A stretch of 64,000 bases of DNA, from NCBI GenBank assembly GCA_017942025.1, contig JAGAVH010000046.1, forward strand, positions 1 through 64,000. Reading direction: 5' to 3'. The notes below the pieces were generated by a model. The model was not told the DNA's origin and searched no databases. It was given only the letters and a program-made list of their open reading frames with translations. The DNA is from Ruminiclostridium sp. (GTDB lineage: Bacteria; Bacillota; Clostridia; Oscillospirales; Ruminococcaceae). Below are positions 7,897 to 16,944 of this stretch, in pieces. Position numbers and translations under genes: made by a program. Every line of letters begins with the position of its first letter. The first letter of the stretch is position 1.

Positions 7897-10161
7897 ATGA
7901 TAAACATTGACGAGCTTATAAGCAAAATGACTCTTGAAGAAAAAGCGGGACTTTGCTCCGGCGGTGACTTCTGGCATACAAAGAAGGTTGATCGTCTCGG
8001 CATCCCCGATGTAATGGTGAGCGATGGTCCTCATGGACTCAGAAAGCAGGATATCGGCAACGTAAACGCAGAAAGCGATGTTATCGAAGCTGTATGCTTC
8101 CCTGCCGCCTGTGCTACTGCCTGCAGTTTTGACAGAGAGCTTATGTACCATATGGGTGAGATTCTCGGTGAAGAATGCCGTGCAGAGGATGTATCCGTTC
8201 TGCTTGGTCCTGCGGTAAATATCAAGCGTTCTCCCCTCTGCGGAAGAAACTTTGAATACGTATCCGAGGACCCTTATGTGGCAGGTGAATTATCTGCGGC
8301 ATATATAAACGGTGTACAAAGCAAGAACGTTGGTACCTCCATAAAGCATTTCTGCGCCAACAGCCAGGAATTACGTCGTATGACAGCCTCCTCCGATATG
8401 GACGACAGAACACTCCGTGAAATATACCTCCCCGCCTTTGAAACAGCGGTAAAGAAGGCACAGCCCTGGACTGTAATGTGCAGTTACAACCTTATAAACG
8501 GCGTATACGGCTCTGAAAACGACTACACATTAAACAAGATACTCCGTGACGAATGGGGCTTTCTTGGATATGTAGTATCCGACTGGGGTGCAGTAAATGA
8601 CAGAGCAAAGGGTGTTGCGGCAGGACTTGATTTAGAAATGCCCTCCAGTAACGGTCTGAACGATGCAAAGATAGTAGAAGCCGTAAAGAACGGTACTCTT
8701 GATGAGGCTGATGTTGACAAAGCGGTAAAGAGAATACTGACTCAGGTGTACCGCTATCACGAAGGCAAGAAGGACGGCAAGGAATATATCTTCAACCGCA
8801 AGGAAGATCACAAGAAGGCAGTAGAGATTGCAAAGCAGTGTATGGTACTGCTCAAGAATGACGGCTCCTTACCTCTTCCCAAAAGTGGAATCAAGGTGGG
8901 CTTTATAGGTGCCTTTGCAGAAGCGCCCAGAATTCAGGGCGGCGGTAGCTCGCACATCTTTACAAAGAACGTTCCCTCTGCCCTTGACTGTGTAAAGGGT
9001 ATATGCGACGTTGCCTATGCAAAGGGCTTCAACAGAGAAGAAAACGAAACCGACGAAGGTTTACAGCTTGAAGCAATCGAGCTTGCAAAGACCTGCGATG
9101 CAGTTGTAATTTTCGCAGGACTTCCAGATAGCTTTGAATCAGAAGGCTATGACAGAAAGCATATGAGAATGCCCGACTGTCAGAACGAGCTTATCGATAA
9201 AATATGCGACGTGCAGGAAAACGTAATTGTGGTACTCCATAACGGCTCACCCGTTGAAATGCCCTGGAATGACAGAGTAAGTGCTATTCTTGAAGCTTAC
9301 CTTTCAGGCGAGGCTACGGGAGAGGCTACCGTTGATATTCTTTTCGGTAACGCCAACCCCTGCGGTAAGCTTGCAGAATCCTTCCCCGTTAAGCTTTCTG
9401 ACACTCCCTGCTATCTCACCTACGGAAACAAGGTAAACGCAGTATATAACGAAGGCGTATTCGTAGGCTACAGATACTATGATACAAAAGAAATGAACGT
9501 GCTTTACCCCTTCGGTCACGGACTTTCCTACACAAGCTATGAATATTCTGATTTAGAGCTGTCCCAGAGCAGTATAACCGACAAGGATACTCTCACAGTT
9601 TCCGTTACGGTTACCAACACGGGCAATATGACAGGTAAGGAAATAGTTCAGCTTTACGTTTGTGATAAGACAGGCTACGAATTCCGTCCCTTAAAGGAGC
9701 TTAAAGGCTTTGAAAAGGTTGAACTTCTGCCGGGCGAAAGCAAGGAAGTAATATTCACTCTTGACGCCCGTAGCTTCAGCTACTATAACGAAGCTATGAA
9801 GGACTGGTTTGCGGCAAGCGGTAAGTACGAAATACTCATTGGTAAGTCATCAAGAGATATTCAGCTTAAAGCGGAAATCGACTTCAGAGCAACAAAGAAG
9901 ATTCCCTTTGTAGCTCACGAAAACACCGTATTCGGTGAGTTTATGGACTATCCCGAAGGCAAAGAGGCACTCGAAATTTTAAGACCTCTTGTAAGCGAGG
10001 GACTCCTCGGCGGTCAGCACGTTGACGACGTAATGCTTAAGAATATGGCTGAGGCTATGCCTTTAAGACAAATACGCTCATTCGGCGGAATTTCAGACGA
10101 AACTATGAAAAAGGCTATCGATAGTCTGAACAAGAATTTCGGTGGGTATAAATCGGTGTGA
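7897..10161 (+). CDS. glycoside hydrolase family 3 beta-glucosidase
   Basis: Intracellular GH3 enzyme of 754 aa without signal peptide, expected to release terminal beta-linked glucose (or xylose) from imported oligosaccharides. Domain order: GH3 N-terminal barrel (1-300) with GPAVNIKRSPLCGRNFEYVSEDP and the nucleophile Asp229 in GYVVSDWGA; GH3 C-terminal alpha/beta sandwich (about 315-530); and fibronectin III-like domain (about 575-645, VTNTGNMTGKEIVQLYV). AAAGGA lies 9 nt before the ATG. A small DUF4240-like gene follows after 38 nt. Exact sugar specificity cannot be read. Confidence 0.92.
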   Translation: MINIDELISKMTLEEKAGLCSGGDFWHTKKVDRLGIPDVMVSDGPHGLRKQDIGNVNAESDVIEAVCFPAACATACSFDRELMYHMGEILGEECRAEDVSVLLGPAVNIKRSPLCGRNFEYVSEDPYVAGELSAAYINGVQSKNVGTSIKHFCANSQELRRMTASSDMDDRTLREIYLPAFETAVKKAQPWTVMCSYNLINGVYGSENDYTLNKILRDEWGFLGYVVSDWGAVNDRAKGVAAGLDLEMPSSNGLNDAKIVEAVKNGTLDEADVDKAVKRILTQVYRYHEGKKDGKEYIFNRKEDHKKAVEIAKQCMVLLKNDGSLPLPKSGIKVGFIGAFAEAPRIQGGGSSHIFTKNVPSALDCVKGICDVAYAKGFNREENETDEGLQLEAIELAKTCDAVVIFAGLPDSFESEGYDRKHMRMPDCQNELIDKICDVQENVIVVLHNGSPVEMPWNDRVSAILEAYLSGEATGEATVDILFGNANPCGKLAESFPVKLSDTPCYLTYGNKVNAVYNEGVFVGYRYYDTKEMNVLYPFGHGLSYTSYEYSDLELSQSSITDKDTLTVSVTVTNTGNMTGKEIVQLYVCDKTGYEFRPLKELKGFEKVELLPGESKEVIFTLDARSFSYYNEAMKDWFAASGKYEILIGKSSRDIQLKAEIDFRATKKIPFVAHENTVFGEFMDYPEGKEALEILRPLVSEGLLGGQHVDDVMLKNMAEAMPLRQIRSFGGISDETMKKAIDSLNKNFGGYKSV

Positions 10162-10199
10162 CGTAAATAGCAACATTCGCTACCAGGAGAACGAAAGAA

Positions 10200-10637
10200 A
10201 TGAATAAAGATCAGTTTTTTGAAAATATCATGACAATTTGCGACTGGGACAAATCGACCGATGATGAACGATTAAGCCCTTTAGTTGATTTCTTGTCCCG
10301 GCAAGCCGATGAAGAGATTTTTTCCTTTGACGATATTATGGCTGAATTACTATATTCTATTGATACAAGAAAAAATTTTAAAACTGCATGCAGATATTAC
10401 AATCATTCTGACGACAGTTTTTTATATTCAAGATGTGTCGCTTTAGTAAACGGTGCAGACTATTACGAAAGAGTTAAAAGCGGTAAAGCTAAAGAGCTTT
10501 GGGAGTCAGAATTCGAAGCTATTTTATACGTGCCGCAAGACGCCTGGGCAAAAAAGCATAACGACGATGCAAGTAACTATCCTCACCTGACTGCCTTTTC
10601 CTATGAAACAGGCAGTAATGAAGATGGTTGGAAATAA
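10200..10637 (+). CDS. DUF4240-like protein
   Basis: Cytosolic, acidic protein of 145 aa. The start MNKDQFFENIMTICDWDK, the central SPLVDFLSRQADEEIFSFDDIMAELLYSID and the YSRCVALVNGADYYERV segment resemble the DUF4240 family, whose members are often encoded near toxin or polymorphic-system genes but have no known activity. No partner toxin is seen here. AGGAGA precedes the start at 9 nt. It is probably cotranscribed with the GH3 gene and ends before a strong terminator. Family assignment is from memory of sequence pattern. Confidence 0.6.
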   Translation: MNKDQFFENIMTICDWDKSTDDERLSPLVDFLSRQADEEIFSFDDIMAELLYSIDTRKNFKTACRYYNHSDDSFLYSRCVALVNGADYYERVKSGKAKELWESEFEAILYVPQDAWAKKHNDDASNYPHLTAFSYETGSNEDGWK

Positions 10638-10657
10638 TTTGTATTTATATCAAAGCG

Positions 10658-10697
10658 CAAAGCCCGTGAAGAATTTCTTCACGGGCTTTGTTTTCGT
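10658..10697 (+). terminator. rho-independent terminator
   Basis: Arms CAAAGCCCGTGAAGAA and complement (10658-10690) are followed by a T-rich tail. It closes the GH3/DUF4240 unit and may act on the converging transcript too. Confidence 0.85.
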
Positions 10698-10720
10698 CTT
10701 TTTCTGTTTTTTTATTTTCC

Positions 10721-12352
10721 TTAATCCTTATAAATCGCCTTTGTATAATCAATCGCTCCGCTGAAGGGATTGTAATATACGTCGGCACAATCCTTATCGC
10801 TGAAGAAGTATTCTGTGGCGTATGCGACGGGAATAAATCTTCCGTCTGTCAGCAGTTTATTCTCCGCCTTTTTGCATTGTTCATAGCTTTCCTCTGTGGA
10901 AAGGGCGTTTACCGCATTCTGCAGAAGCTGCTGATAATCGTTTCCCATTGCACAGTATTTATATCCTGACGTGGTAAAGTTTTTGAGATATGACTGTGGA
11001 TTATTGAATTCGCCCGTTACCCTTACAAGAGCAAGGTCATAATTGCCACTTTCTATTGCATTATTGTAGGAACTTTCCGACAAATATTCTACCGTACAGA
11101 AAAAGCCGAGCTTTGCCTGCCATTGCTGAATTATATCCTGGGAGGAATTCACAAGCTCCTCATCCCTACCCTCAACAGCAATAATACTGACGCTGTATAA
11201 ATCTTCCTTGCTGATTTTTTCGCTTGCCTTACGGTAGCTTGTAGACGCCTTTATACTATCAGGCTTTACCGCAGGAGTATCGCCTGCAAAATCTCTGTAG
11301 GAATTATCACCATTGCTTACCTGGGGAGGTACTACCCCGTTAGCCTTCTGATAGCCGAAGGGTAAGGTAAGGCTACTATTATCGGTAGCATATAAAAGGG
11401 CGTATCTCATCATGCTGTCGCTGAAGATTCCACTTTTTGCATTCATCATAATACCGCAGGTCACGGTACTGAACTGCTCATAGCTATATTCTTTTTTTAT
11501 AAGCTCCTCTGCTCTTTTACCATCCAGCAGAATATTCTGGGACGTACCCGAGTAAAAATCCTCTAAAAAGCCGTCTGTATCCTCTATAAAGAAATTCAGT
11601 CCGAGCGGATAGACCTCGCTGTGCTCGTCGTATTTCTTATTATAGCGGAGTATCAGATTGTTATTATCATCGCTCCAGGGATCGTAGGTCCAGCTTTTGA
11701 GATAAAAAGCGCCGTTTGACGGGGTAGTTTTATCGGTAAGTCCGTATTTTCCCTGAGACGCTATAAAGTATTTTTCGTTGCAGGGCATTGCAGGAGCGGT
11801 GGTCAGAAGCATCAGAAAGGAGGAATCGGGATAATCGAGAGTTATCTGCAATTCATAATCCGATATTGCTTTGACGCCAAGCTGGGACAGATCGGGGATA
11901 AACCCCTTTGCAATCATTTCGGAATTTTTTATGCAGAAAAAATCCTCTGCACCTGCGGCTCTTGTTTCAGGGGCAAAAAGCCTCTGAAAGCCGTAGACAT
12001 AATCCTTTGCGGTTACCTTTTCAGAAAAGTCATTGACATCCGTCCAGTATCTGTTTTCCTGCAGTTTGAAATTATATGTCAGCTTATCCTCGGATACGGT
12101 ATAGCTTTCAGCTCCGGCTAAAGCTATATTCCCTTCGCTGTCGCATTTCAGAAGTCCTTCAAACAGGGTACCTATAAGCAGAAATGATTGTCTGTCAGTA
12201 GCGCACTGGGGATCCAGCGAGGATGGATTTGAGGATATATTATAACCGAATATGTAACCCTTGCCGTCGTCCTCCTCGCAACCGCTTAAAAGCAGACTGC
12301 CTGATATAAGCAAGGACATGGCAAGTGCCAGGGCTGTTAATCTTTTTTTCAT
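10721..12352 (-). CDS. oligopeptide ABC transporter substrate-binding lipoprotein (SBP_bac_5)
   Basis: Extracellular lipoprotein of 543 aa with signal peptide and lipobox LLSGC near residue 25. The family-5 solute-binding fold is visible from SNPSSLDPQCATDRQSFLLIGTLFEGL through AAGAEDFF, TPSNGAFYLKSW and the C-terminal lobe with LGFFCTVEYLSES. Such proteins deliver peptides or nickel/oligosaccharides to an Opp/Dpp permease. No permease or ATPase genes are adjacent, so it is an orphan receptor. AAGGAG precedes the ATG at 5 nt. It is followed by a convergent gene pair and faces a terminator. Confidence 0.88.
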   Translation of the reverse strand: MKKRLTALALAMSLLISGSLLLSGCEEDDGKGYIFGYNISSNPSSLDPQCATDRQSFLLIGTLFEGLLKCDSEGNIALAGAESYTVSEDKLTYNFKLQENRYWTDVNDFSEKVTAKDYVYGFQRLFAPETRAAGAEDFFCIKNSEMIAKGFIPDLSQLGVKAISDYELQITLDYPDSSFLMLLTTAPAMPCNEKYFIASQGKYGLTDKTTPSNGAFYLKSWTYDPWSDDNNNLILRYNKKYDEHSEVYPLGLNFFIEDTDGFLEDFYSGTSQNILLDGKRAEELIKKEYSYEQFSTVTCGIMMNAKSGIFSDSMMRYALLYATDNSSLTLPFGYQKANGVVPPQVSNGDNSYRDFAGDTPAVKPDSIKASTSYRKASEKISKEDLYSVSIIAVEGRDEELVNSSQDIIQQWQAKLGFFCTVEYLSESSYNNAIESGNYDLALVRVTGEFNNPQSYLKNFTTSGYKYCAMGNDYQQLLQNAVNALSTEESYEQCKKAENKLLTDGRFIPVAYATEYFFSDKDCADVYYNPFSGAIDYTKAIYKD

Positions 12353-12433
12353 TGTTACTCCTTAAAATCGGGTTTTATCTATATATGGATATTATACCCC
12401 TTATTGCAGACAAAATCAAGTGCAAAAGCGCAG

Positions 12434-12469
12434 AAAAATACTCCGCCATAATTTTACGTTACGGCGGAG
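12434..12469 (-). terminator. terminator, third member of a near-identical set
   Basis: Arms CTCCGCC (12441-12447) and GGCGGAG (12463-12469) with T-run on the minus strand. About 38 nt are the same as in the terminators at 13660 and 14212. Confidence 0.8.
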
Positions 12470-12476
12470 CTGATTT

Positions 12477-13151
12477 TTAACTTTTTTCGGTATCGGGTTC
12501 AGGGTTTTCCTTATGATAAAAGCCTACAATAAGCAAAACTCCAACAAAGACAATTACAACGACGATTGTAATTCCTATCTGCGCATTCTGGCTTGTCTGC
12601 GCACTATATAAAACAGTTTCCTTTCCGTTTTCATCGATTTTAACCAACTGCGAATAGGATGACAGGAAACAGTTCCTCATTTCATATTCCGTATTATTGA
12701 CATTGCGCTTTACCTCATCCAGGTAACTATAACAATATGAATTGTTCTCTACCGTTTTTTCCACTTCCGAAACGTTTATTATTTCACCACTTGGACTAAC
12801 AGAAGCAAGTAATTCATCTCCAAAATAGATATTAAGTATATCCTTGTACCATTCTACATAGAATGTGCGACAATTAAATGTATATCCATACCTGAACATA
12901 CCGTCAGAGGAGTACACACTTATAACCCCCGGTGACGATCCGGTATGACCTAAGGCTATCATACCATCCTCGTTTACGTCAAAGCATTCTATCGTGCTGG
13001 TGGCAGGTTCATCAAGTAATTTAAGGTCAACGTTTGTAATAAATCTTTCTTTCCGCTCTTCATCTACTGCAGTAGTAGAAAAGCCGCTACCTGTAACGTT
13101 AAACGTGAAAAAGCAAAGGCAGGTAATAAGCAAATGAAAAAGATATAGCAT
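12477..13151 (-). CDS. unrecognised secreted protein with C-terminal membrane anchor
   Basis: 224 aa. A hydrophobic N-terminus (MLYLFHLLITCLCFFTFNV) looks like a signal peptide, and a strong transmembrane helix lies at about 190-212 (IGITIVVVIVFVGVLLIVG) with a short charged tail. The ectodomain shows propeller-like repeats (IECFDVNEDGMIALG, VISVYSSDGMFRYGY, LASVSPSGEI, VKIDENGKETVLYS), each a strand followed by a DG/ENG turn. I do not recognise the family. GGGGGAAG precedes the start. It follows the 129-aa gene by 34 nt, so the two are probably one transcript. Confidence 0.7.
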   Translation of the reverse strand: MLYLFHLLITCLCFFTFNVTGSGFSTTAVDEERKERFITNVDLKLLDEPATSTIECFDVNEDGMIALGHTGSSPGVISVYSSDGMFRYGYTFNCRTFYVEWYKDILNIYFGDELLASVSPSGEIINVSEVEKTVENNSYCYSYLDEVKRNVNNTEYEMRNCFLSSYSQLVKIDENGKETVLYSAQTSQNAQIGITIVVVIVFVGVLLIVGFYHKENPEPDTEKS

Positions 13152-13185
13152 TTCACTTCCCCCTTTATAGCATACAACGAATCAA

Positions 13186-13575
13186 TTACATAGTATATTC
13201 ATCAACGGCAATTTCTTCGCACATTATCCACATATAATTTCCCGAAAACAGTTCTACATTAAAAAGCATATAACCTTCGGGAATATCGCATTCGATTTTT
13301 ACTCTGCTTTCTTCATCGGATTCAATGGAATCCTGTAAGGATATACCTATAATCTCTTCGCTTTCTCCCCACTTGTTAGTATTGGACATATGAAAAAGCC
13401 TGACATTATAGAAATTGAACCGTGTTATTCTTTTGCAAATATCATTTGCCATTTTCAAAAACAATCTGTTATCCTCAATTTCATAGCGTAACTCCTTCAA
13501 CAAGGAATCGTGAACGTATGGAGTTGCACTATAAAAATCTGTATCGGTAATATTTTCTTTTGTAAAAATCGTCAT
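13186..13575 (-). CDS. unrecognised small acidic protein
   Basis: 129 aa, no signal peptide or membrane segment. Strand-rich pattern with a Glu/Asp-rich middle (SIESDEESRVKIECDIPEG) and aromatic C-terminus. No family recognised. A strong AAGGAGG ribosome site precedes the ATG. Its promoter lies in the duplicated 92-bp cassette at 13617-13708, and it is likely cotranscribed with the following membrane-anchored protein. Confidence 0.65.
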   Translation of the reverse strand: MTIFTKENITDTDFYSATPYVHDSLLKELRYEIEDNRLFLKMANDICKRITRFNFYNVRLFHMSNTNKWGESEEIIGISLQDSIESDEESRVKIECDIPEGYMLFNVELFSGNYMWIMCEEIAVDEYTM

Positions 13576-13616
13576 AAGCTGTTACCTCCTTCGGTGTAGT
13601 TATAATCTTCAATTCC

Positions 13617-13708
13617 ATTATACATCACGTTTACAATTAATTCAAGTATAAACATACAGAAAAATACTCCGCCATAATTTTTCGTTTCGGCGGAGTATCT
13701 ATTATTTT
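13617..13708 (-). repeat. terminator-promoter cassette, copy 1 of a 92-bp direct repeat
   Basis: Same 92 nt as 14169-14260 apart from 4 mismatches. Reading the minus strand it holds the terminator of the preceding gene (13660-13697), then a promoter with TTGAAT (13640-13645), 17 bp and TATAAT (13617-13622) that fires into the 129-aa gene. Confidence 0.85.
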
Positions 13709-13713
13709 ACGTT

Positions 13714-14130
13714 TTAATCTATGTCTGCCTCATAATCATAGAATTTGCCGATAAGCGCATTAAATTCTTCCTCTTCGCAAAACTGCCATCCATAACTCAT
13801 TCTATCATCCTTTTTATATTGTGAGGTATAATAGCATATCAATTCATAGGCTCCGTCCAAATAGGTTATTTTTACAGTAAGTCCGCCGACGTCGCTGGGA
13901 TCACCAAAAAGATATCTCTTGAACATAAGTTCTGAAAGTCCTTCAAAAAACTCTGCCATTTCTTCGTCATTCAGCACCTTTTTTGATTCAAATGACTCCA
14001 TACCAAACTTTGTTATACCGATTTCTATACTTTCTACGTTAACGTCGAGCTGTCTTAATATATACACACTCCTTGTACAACCTGTAAACAAAGCAGAAAT
14101 GACCAACAACAATGCAATTAGTTTTTTCAT
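13714..14130 (-). CDS. small lipoprotein of unknown function
   Basis: 138 aa with a clear lipoprotein signal: MKKLIALLLVISALFTGCT, Cys at residue 18. The mature part is strand-rich and acidic (VNVESIEIGITKFGMESF, GLTVKITYLDGAYELICYYT). I do not recognise the family; it resembles small clostridial lipoproteins that co-occur with lineage-specific genes. AAAGGAG precedes the ATG. Its promoter is in the upstream 92-bp cassette and its own terminator is in the downstream copy, so it is transcribed alone. Confidence 0.7.
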   Translation of the reverse strand: MKKLIALLLVISALFTGCTRSVYILRQLDVNVESIEIGITKFGMESFESKKVLNDEEMAEFFEGLSELMFKRYLFGDPSDVGGLTVKITYLDGAYELICYYTSQYKKDDRMSYGWQFCEEEEFNALIGKFYDYEADID

Positions 14131-14168
14131 AAGTACTCCTTTCTCAGAATCTCTATCCCTTATACTTC

Positions 14169-14260
14169 ATTATACATCACGTTTACAATTAATTCAAGTA
14201 TAAACATACACAAAAATACTCCGCCATAATTTTACGTTACGGCGGAGTATATATTATTTT
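14169..14260 (-). repeat. terminator-promoter cassette, copy 2 of a 92-bp direct repeat
   Basis: Contains the perR terminator (14212-14249) and then a promoter, TTGAAT (14192-14197), 17 bp, TATAAT (14169-14174), for the lipoprotein gene. Compared with 13617-13708 it differs at 4 of 92 positions. Confidence 0.85.
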
Positions 14261-14628
14261 TTACAATCACAGCAAACGCCCTGAATACTTATCTCATATT
14301 CGCTGACCTGAAAGCCGAATTTATCCATCAGCTTGTCTTCAAGTCCTAACATCTCGCCCAGCTCAACGTCGAAAACTCTCTGACAGTCCTTGCATATCAT
14401 ATGAAAATGAGCGTCTGTTCTGCCATCAAATCTGACGCTACCGTAAGAGCTGCATATTTTTTTCAGTATACCGTGTTCGGATAGCTGATTTAAATTGCGG
14501 TAAACTGTGCCGAGGCTTATATTTGGGTAGCGGAGCTTTGCTTTTTCATACACCTGCTCAACGGTAGGATGAACAGGATCCGACATAACGATTTCAAGAA
14601 TACAATTTCTCTGCTGACTATAATTCAT
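14254..14628 (-). CDS. Fur-family regulator, PerR-like
   Basis: 124-aa winged-helix metalloregulator. The N-terminal DNA-binding half has SLGTVYRNLNQLSEHGIL. The C-terminal half has DAHFHMICKDC and ends GVCCDCKK, so both CxxC pairs of the structural zinc site are present together with the His/Asp residues of the regulatory site. The pattern and length suit PerR, the peroxide sensor of anaerobes, better than Fur, but discrimination by eye is uncertain. AAGGAAAGGGG precedes the ATG. Next to it is a radical SAM gene upstream in the same direction (15 nt gap). Confidence 0.85.
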   Translation of the reverse strand: MNYSQQRNCILEIVMSDPVHPTVEQVYEKAKLRYPNISLGTVYRNLNQLSEHGILKKICSSYGSVRFDGRTDAHFHMICKDCQRVFDVELGEMLGLEDKLMDKFGFQVSEYEISIQGVCCDCKK

Positions 14629-14643
14629 ACCCTGCCCCTTTCC

Positions 14644-15261
14644 TTACGTATAGCTCTCGTTGTTGGTAACGTTGTGTCTTACTCTTAAAGGAATACCGAG
14701 AGAGTCTGAAAGCTCCTGACAAGCAGATATCTGCTCCTCGGAAATCACGTCAACTACAGTAAAGGCAACATCGCCGACTACGTCCTTCATCTTCTTTGCA
14801 AACTGAAGCATAACGTCAAAGGAATCAATACCGAATTTCGGCTTTGTGACTTCAAGGTAGCTTTCCTTATCGGGAGCGTTAAGGCTTATCGAAACGCTGT
14901 CAATAACGCCGCGCAGTTTTTCTGTATCAAAGTCGGGATCAATAAGAGGTACAAGTCCGTTTGTATTTATGCGGATAGTCATATCCGTGTGTTCCTTTAC
15001 GTACTTTGCAAACTCTATAAGTATATCCGCTCTCGTCATAGGCTCACCGTAGCCGCAGAATACAAGGTCGTGAAGACCTGTTTTGTCAAAGGCTTCAAAG
15101 GCTGAAATTATTTCTTCTATACAAGGCTCGTGAGAAAGCCACAGACTGTCGTTTCCACCTACGCTGTCGCCGTTCTTTCTGATACAGAAAACACAGGCGC
15201 AGGGACATTTATTTGTTATATTGGCGTATAGCTTTCCGCCGAATTCGTAAAATATGGTCAT
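14644..15261 (-). CDS. radical SAM protein, TatD-associated type
   Basis: 205-aa minimal radical SAM enzyme. The 4Fe-4S motif CPCACVFC (C-x3-C-x2-C) lies at about residues 18-25, followed by the SAM-binding GYGEPM and TIRINTNGL stretches and SISLNAPDKESY. The form matches the family usually encoded beside tatD nucleases (TIGR04038-like), though no tatD lies here. Its substrate is unknown. The ATG at 15261 has GGAGG 5 nt upstream; an extension to 15303 is not conserved. It probably forms an operon with perR. Confidence 0.82.
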   Translation of the reverse strand: MTIFYEFGGKLYANITNKCPCACVFCIRKNGDSVGGNDSLWLSHEPCIEEIISAFEAFDKTGLHDLVFCGYGEPMTRADILIEFAKYVKEHTDMTIRINTNGLVPLIDPDFDTEKLRGVIDSVSISLNAPDKESYLEVTKPKFGIDSFDVMLQFAKKMKDVVGDVAFTVVDVISEEQISACQELSDSLGIPLRVRHNVTNNESYT

Positions 15262-15367
15262 AATAGCCTCCACTATCAAATTAAACTTGAGAATGTTTAT
15301 CACTTTTTAAAGTATATCACAAATTTCTCAATTAGTCAATAGTTTGCTTTTATTTCCATAAATTTCT

Positions 15368-16891
15368 TTAAAGATACTTGTCAGCGTTTACAGCAGGAAT
15401 ACTAATAGGGAAATATACGCTGTTTGCTATTTTATTCTTAAGGGATTCTTTATAATCATACAGATACCCCTTTACGTTCTCGTCTTTTTCAGGTAATTTC
15501 GCTATATACGGCAGAGCGGATTCTGAAAGATCGTACATACTATAAAGGTCTACAGTCTGGTATCTGCCTGACGTATAGCCTTCCACGTTATTCTGTGCTA
15601 TTCTTGCATCGGGATCACAGAAGCAGAGTAAGGCAAGCATTACAGAAAATCCTGCTATCTGAAGCTTTACCGCAGGGATAGAGGGTTTTATCTCTCTTAC
15701 AAGCTCTATTATAAATACAACAGCTAATGCCAGCATAAACCAGGAGGTATAAAAACGCTTTTCAGTAAGACCAAGCTCATTTATATAAAGCACCATCTTC
15801 GACATAGCACTTGTTATAAGTATGAGAGTTGCCACACAAAGAACCGACAGAAAGATTCTTACGGAAATATGCTTTCTTCCCTTTTCGTTATTTTTAGAAA
15901 AGATATTGGCAAGTACGATGATAATAAAATTGATAATGCATACCGAGCAAAGCTCAAAAAAGCCGCTTCTGGCATATTCGCTGTAGCTGTAGCCATCGGG
16001 GAGGTTACCTCCGAAGGCACCTAAAAAGTAAGGAAGCTGGCAGAAGAAGAAAAGAAGGTAGCATATAAGCACGGGAGTGATTGCAGAGCATACCATCGGT
16101 GCAGGCATTATTGCCGCAGGAGAGTTCTGACTTGCTCCCGCCTGTCTTATTTCCTTGGTATTTGCAAGATAGCCGAAAAGCAGAAAGGCAACCGGCAGAC
16201 TGAAAAGCAGATGAATGATATTTGAGCCTATATCATTTGATAAAACGTCCATTATACTGCCTGCAAGATTATCAAAATTTTCATCGGCTGACGCCAGCAT
16301 AATAGCGCAGATAAAAGTTGCGGGGATGGATATGACAAGTCCGACAAGGATATATAAAACAACCTTTATTCTTGATCTGCCCTTGTTTAACAATGCCCCT
16401 ACCGACCTTGGACCTGCGGAGAAATTCTGAAAGGGGGTGGCTATTATCGCCTCGGCTATTTTTGATACTGCGCCCTTGCCGAGCATATCGCCCTCTCTTG
16501 AAAAGCTATAGGCGAATAAGCATAGCATTATAGCCGCATATACCCAGGAAAGAAATCTTACTGTGGCAGTTGACGAAAAGAACGGCACAGTGCAGAAAAG
16601 CATTGAAGCACCGAAGAAGCACCATCCAGTCTTATCAGGCTTTTTACCTATGTAGAATAACGCCAGTATTCCCATAACGGCCACTATGATATGATAATAT
16701 CCTGAGCTTATGACTGAGCCTGACTTTATATCGCCGGTAAAGAAAAGATTTACGATAACAAAGGATATCACAATAAAAACAAGAGCAAAGATTCCATCCT
16801 TTTCCGTAAAGGTCTTTTCCTTTATGGGAGTGACGGGAATTATCTCGTCAGTACTAAAAATTGTAGAGTCATTATTTTCTAAATTTGACAT
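15368..16891 (-). CDS. DUF4153 family membrane protein
   Basis: 507-aa polytopic membrane protein with about 12-13 hydrophobic helices and a cytosolic N-terminus of about 35 residues. The DUF4153 core is seen in YARSGFFELCSVCIINFI and the region around GRSRIKVVLYILVGL. The C-terminal 90 residues are soluble and rich in Tyr. Members sit in many Firmicutes without known function. AAAGGA lies 11 nt before the ATG. It is the last gene of a run with the two paralogous small membrane proteins and the XRE/DUF2975 pair upstream, all in one direction. Confidence 0.8.
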   Translation of the reverse strand: MSNLENNDSTIFSTDEIIPVTPIKEKTFTEKDGIFALVFIVISFVIVNLFFTGDIKSGSVISSGYYHIIVAVMGILALFYIGKKPDKTGWCFFGASMLFCTVPFFSSTATVRFLSWVYAAIMLCLFAYSFSREGDMLGKGAVSKIAEAIIATPFQNFSAGPRSVGALLNKGRSRIKVVLYILVGLVISIPATFICAIMLASADENFDNLAGSIMDVLSNDIGSNIIHLLFSLPVAFLLFGYLANTKEIRQAGASQNSPAAIMPAPMVCSAITPVLICYLLFFFCQLPYFLGAFGGNLPDGYSYSEYARSGFFELCSVCIINFIIIVLANIFSKNNEKGRKHISVRIFLSVLCVATLILITSAMSKMVLYINELGLTEKRFYTSWFMLALAVVFIIELVREIKPSIPAVKLQIAGFSVMLALLCFCDPDARIAQNNVEGYTSGRYQTVDLYSMYDLSESALPYIAKLPEKDENVKGYLYDYKESLKNKIANSVYFPISIPAVNADKYL

Positions 16892-16944
16892 AATATTACA
16901 GTCCTTTCGTATAGAGATACGTTGCCTTATAAAAATAAGGCTTA

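Noticed and set aside
14254..14628. The Fur-family protein as regulator of the feo cluster
   Set aside because: The feo operators (GTTAG-N6-CTAAC) do not resemble Fur or PerR boxes.
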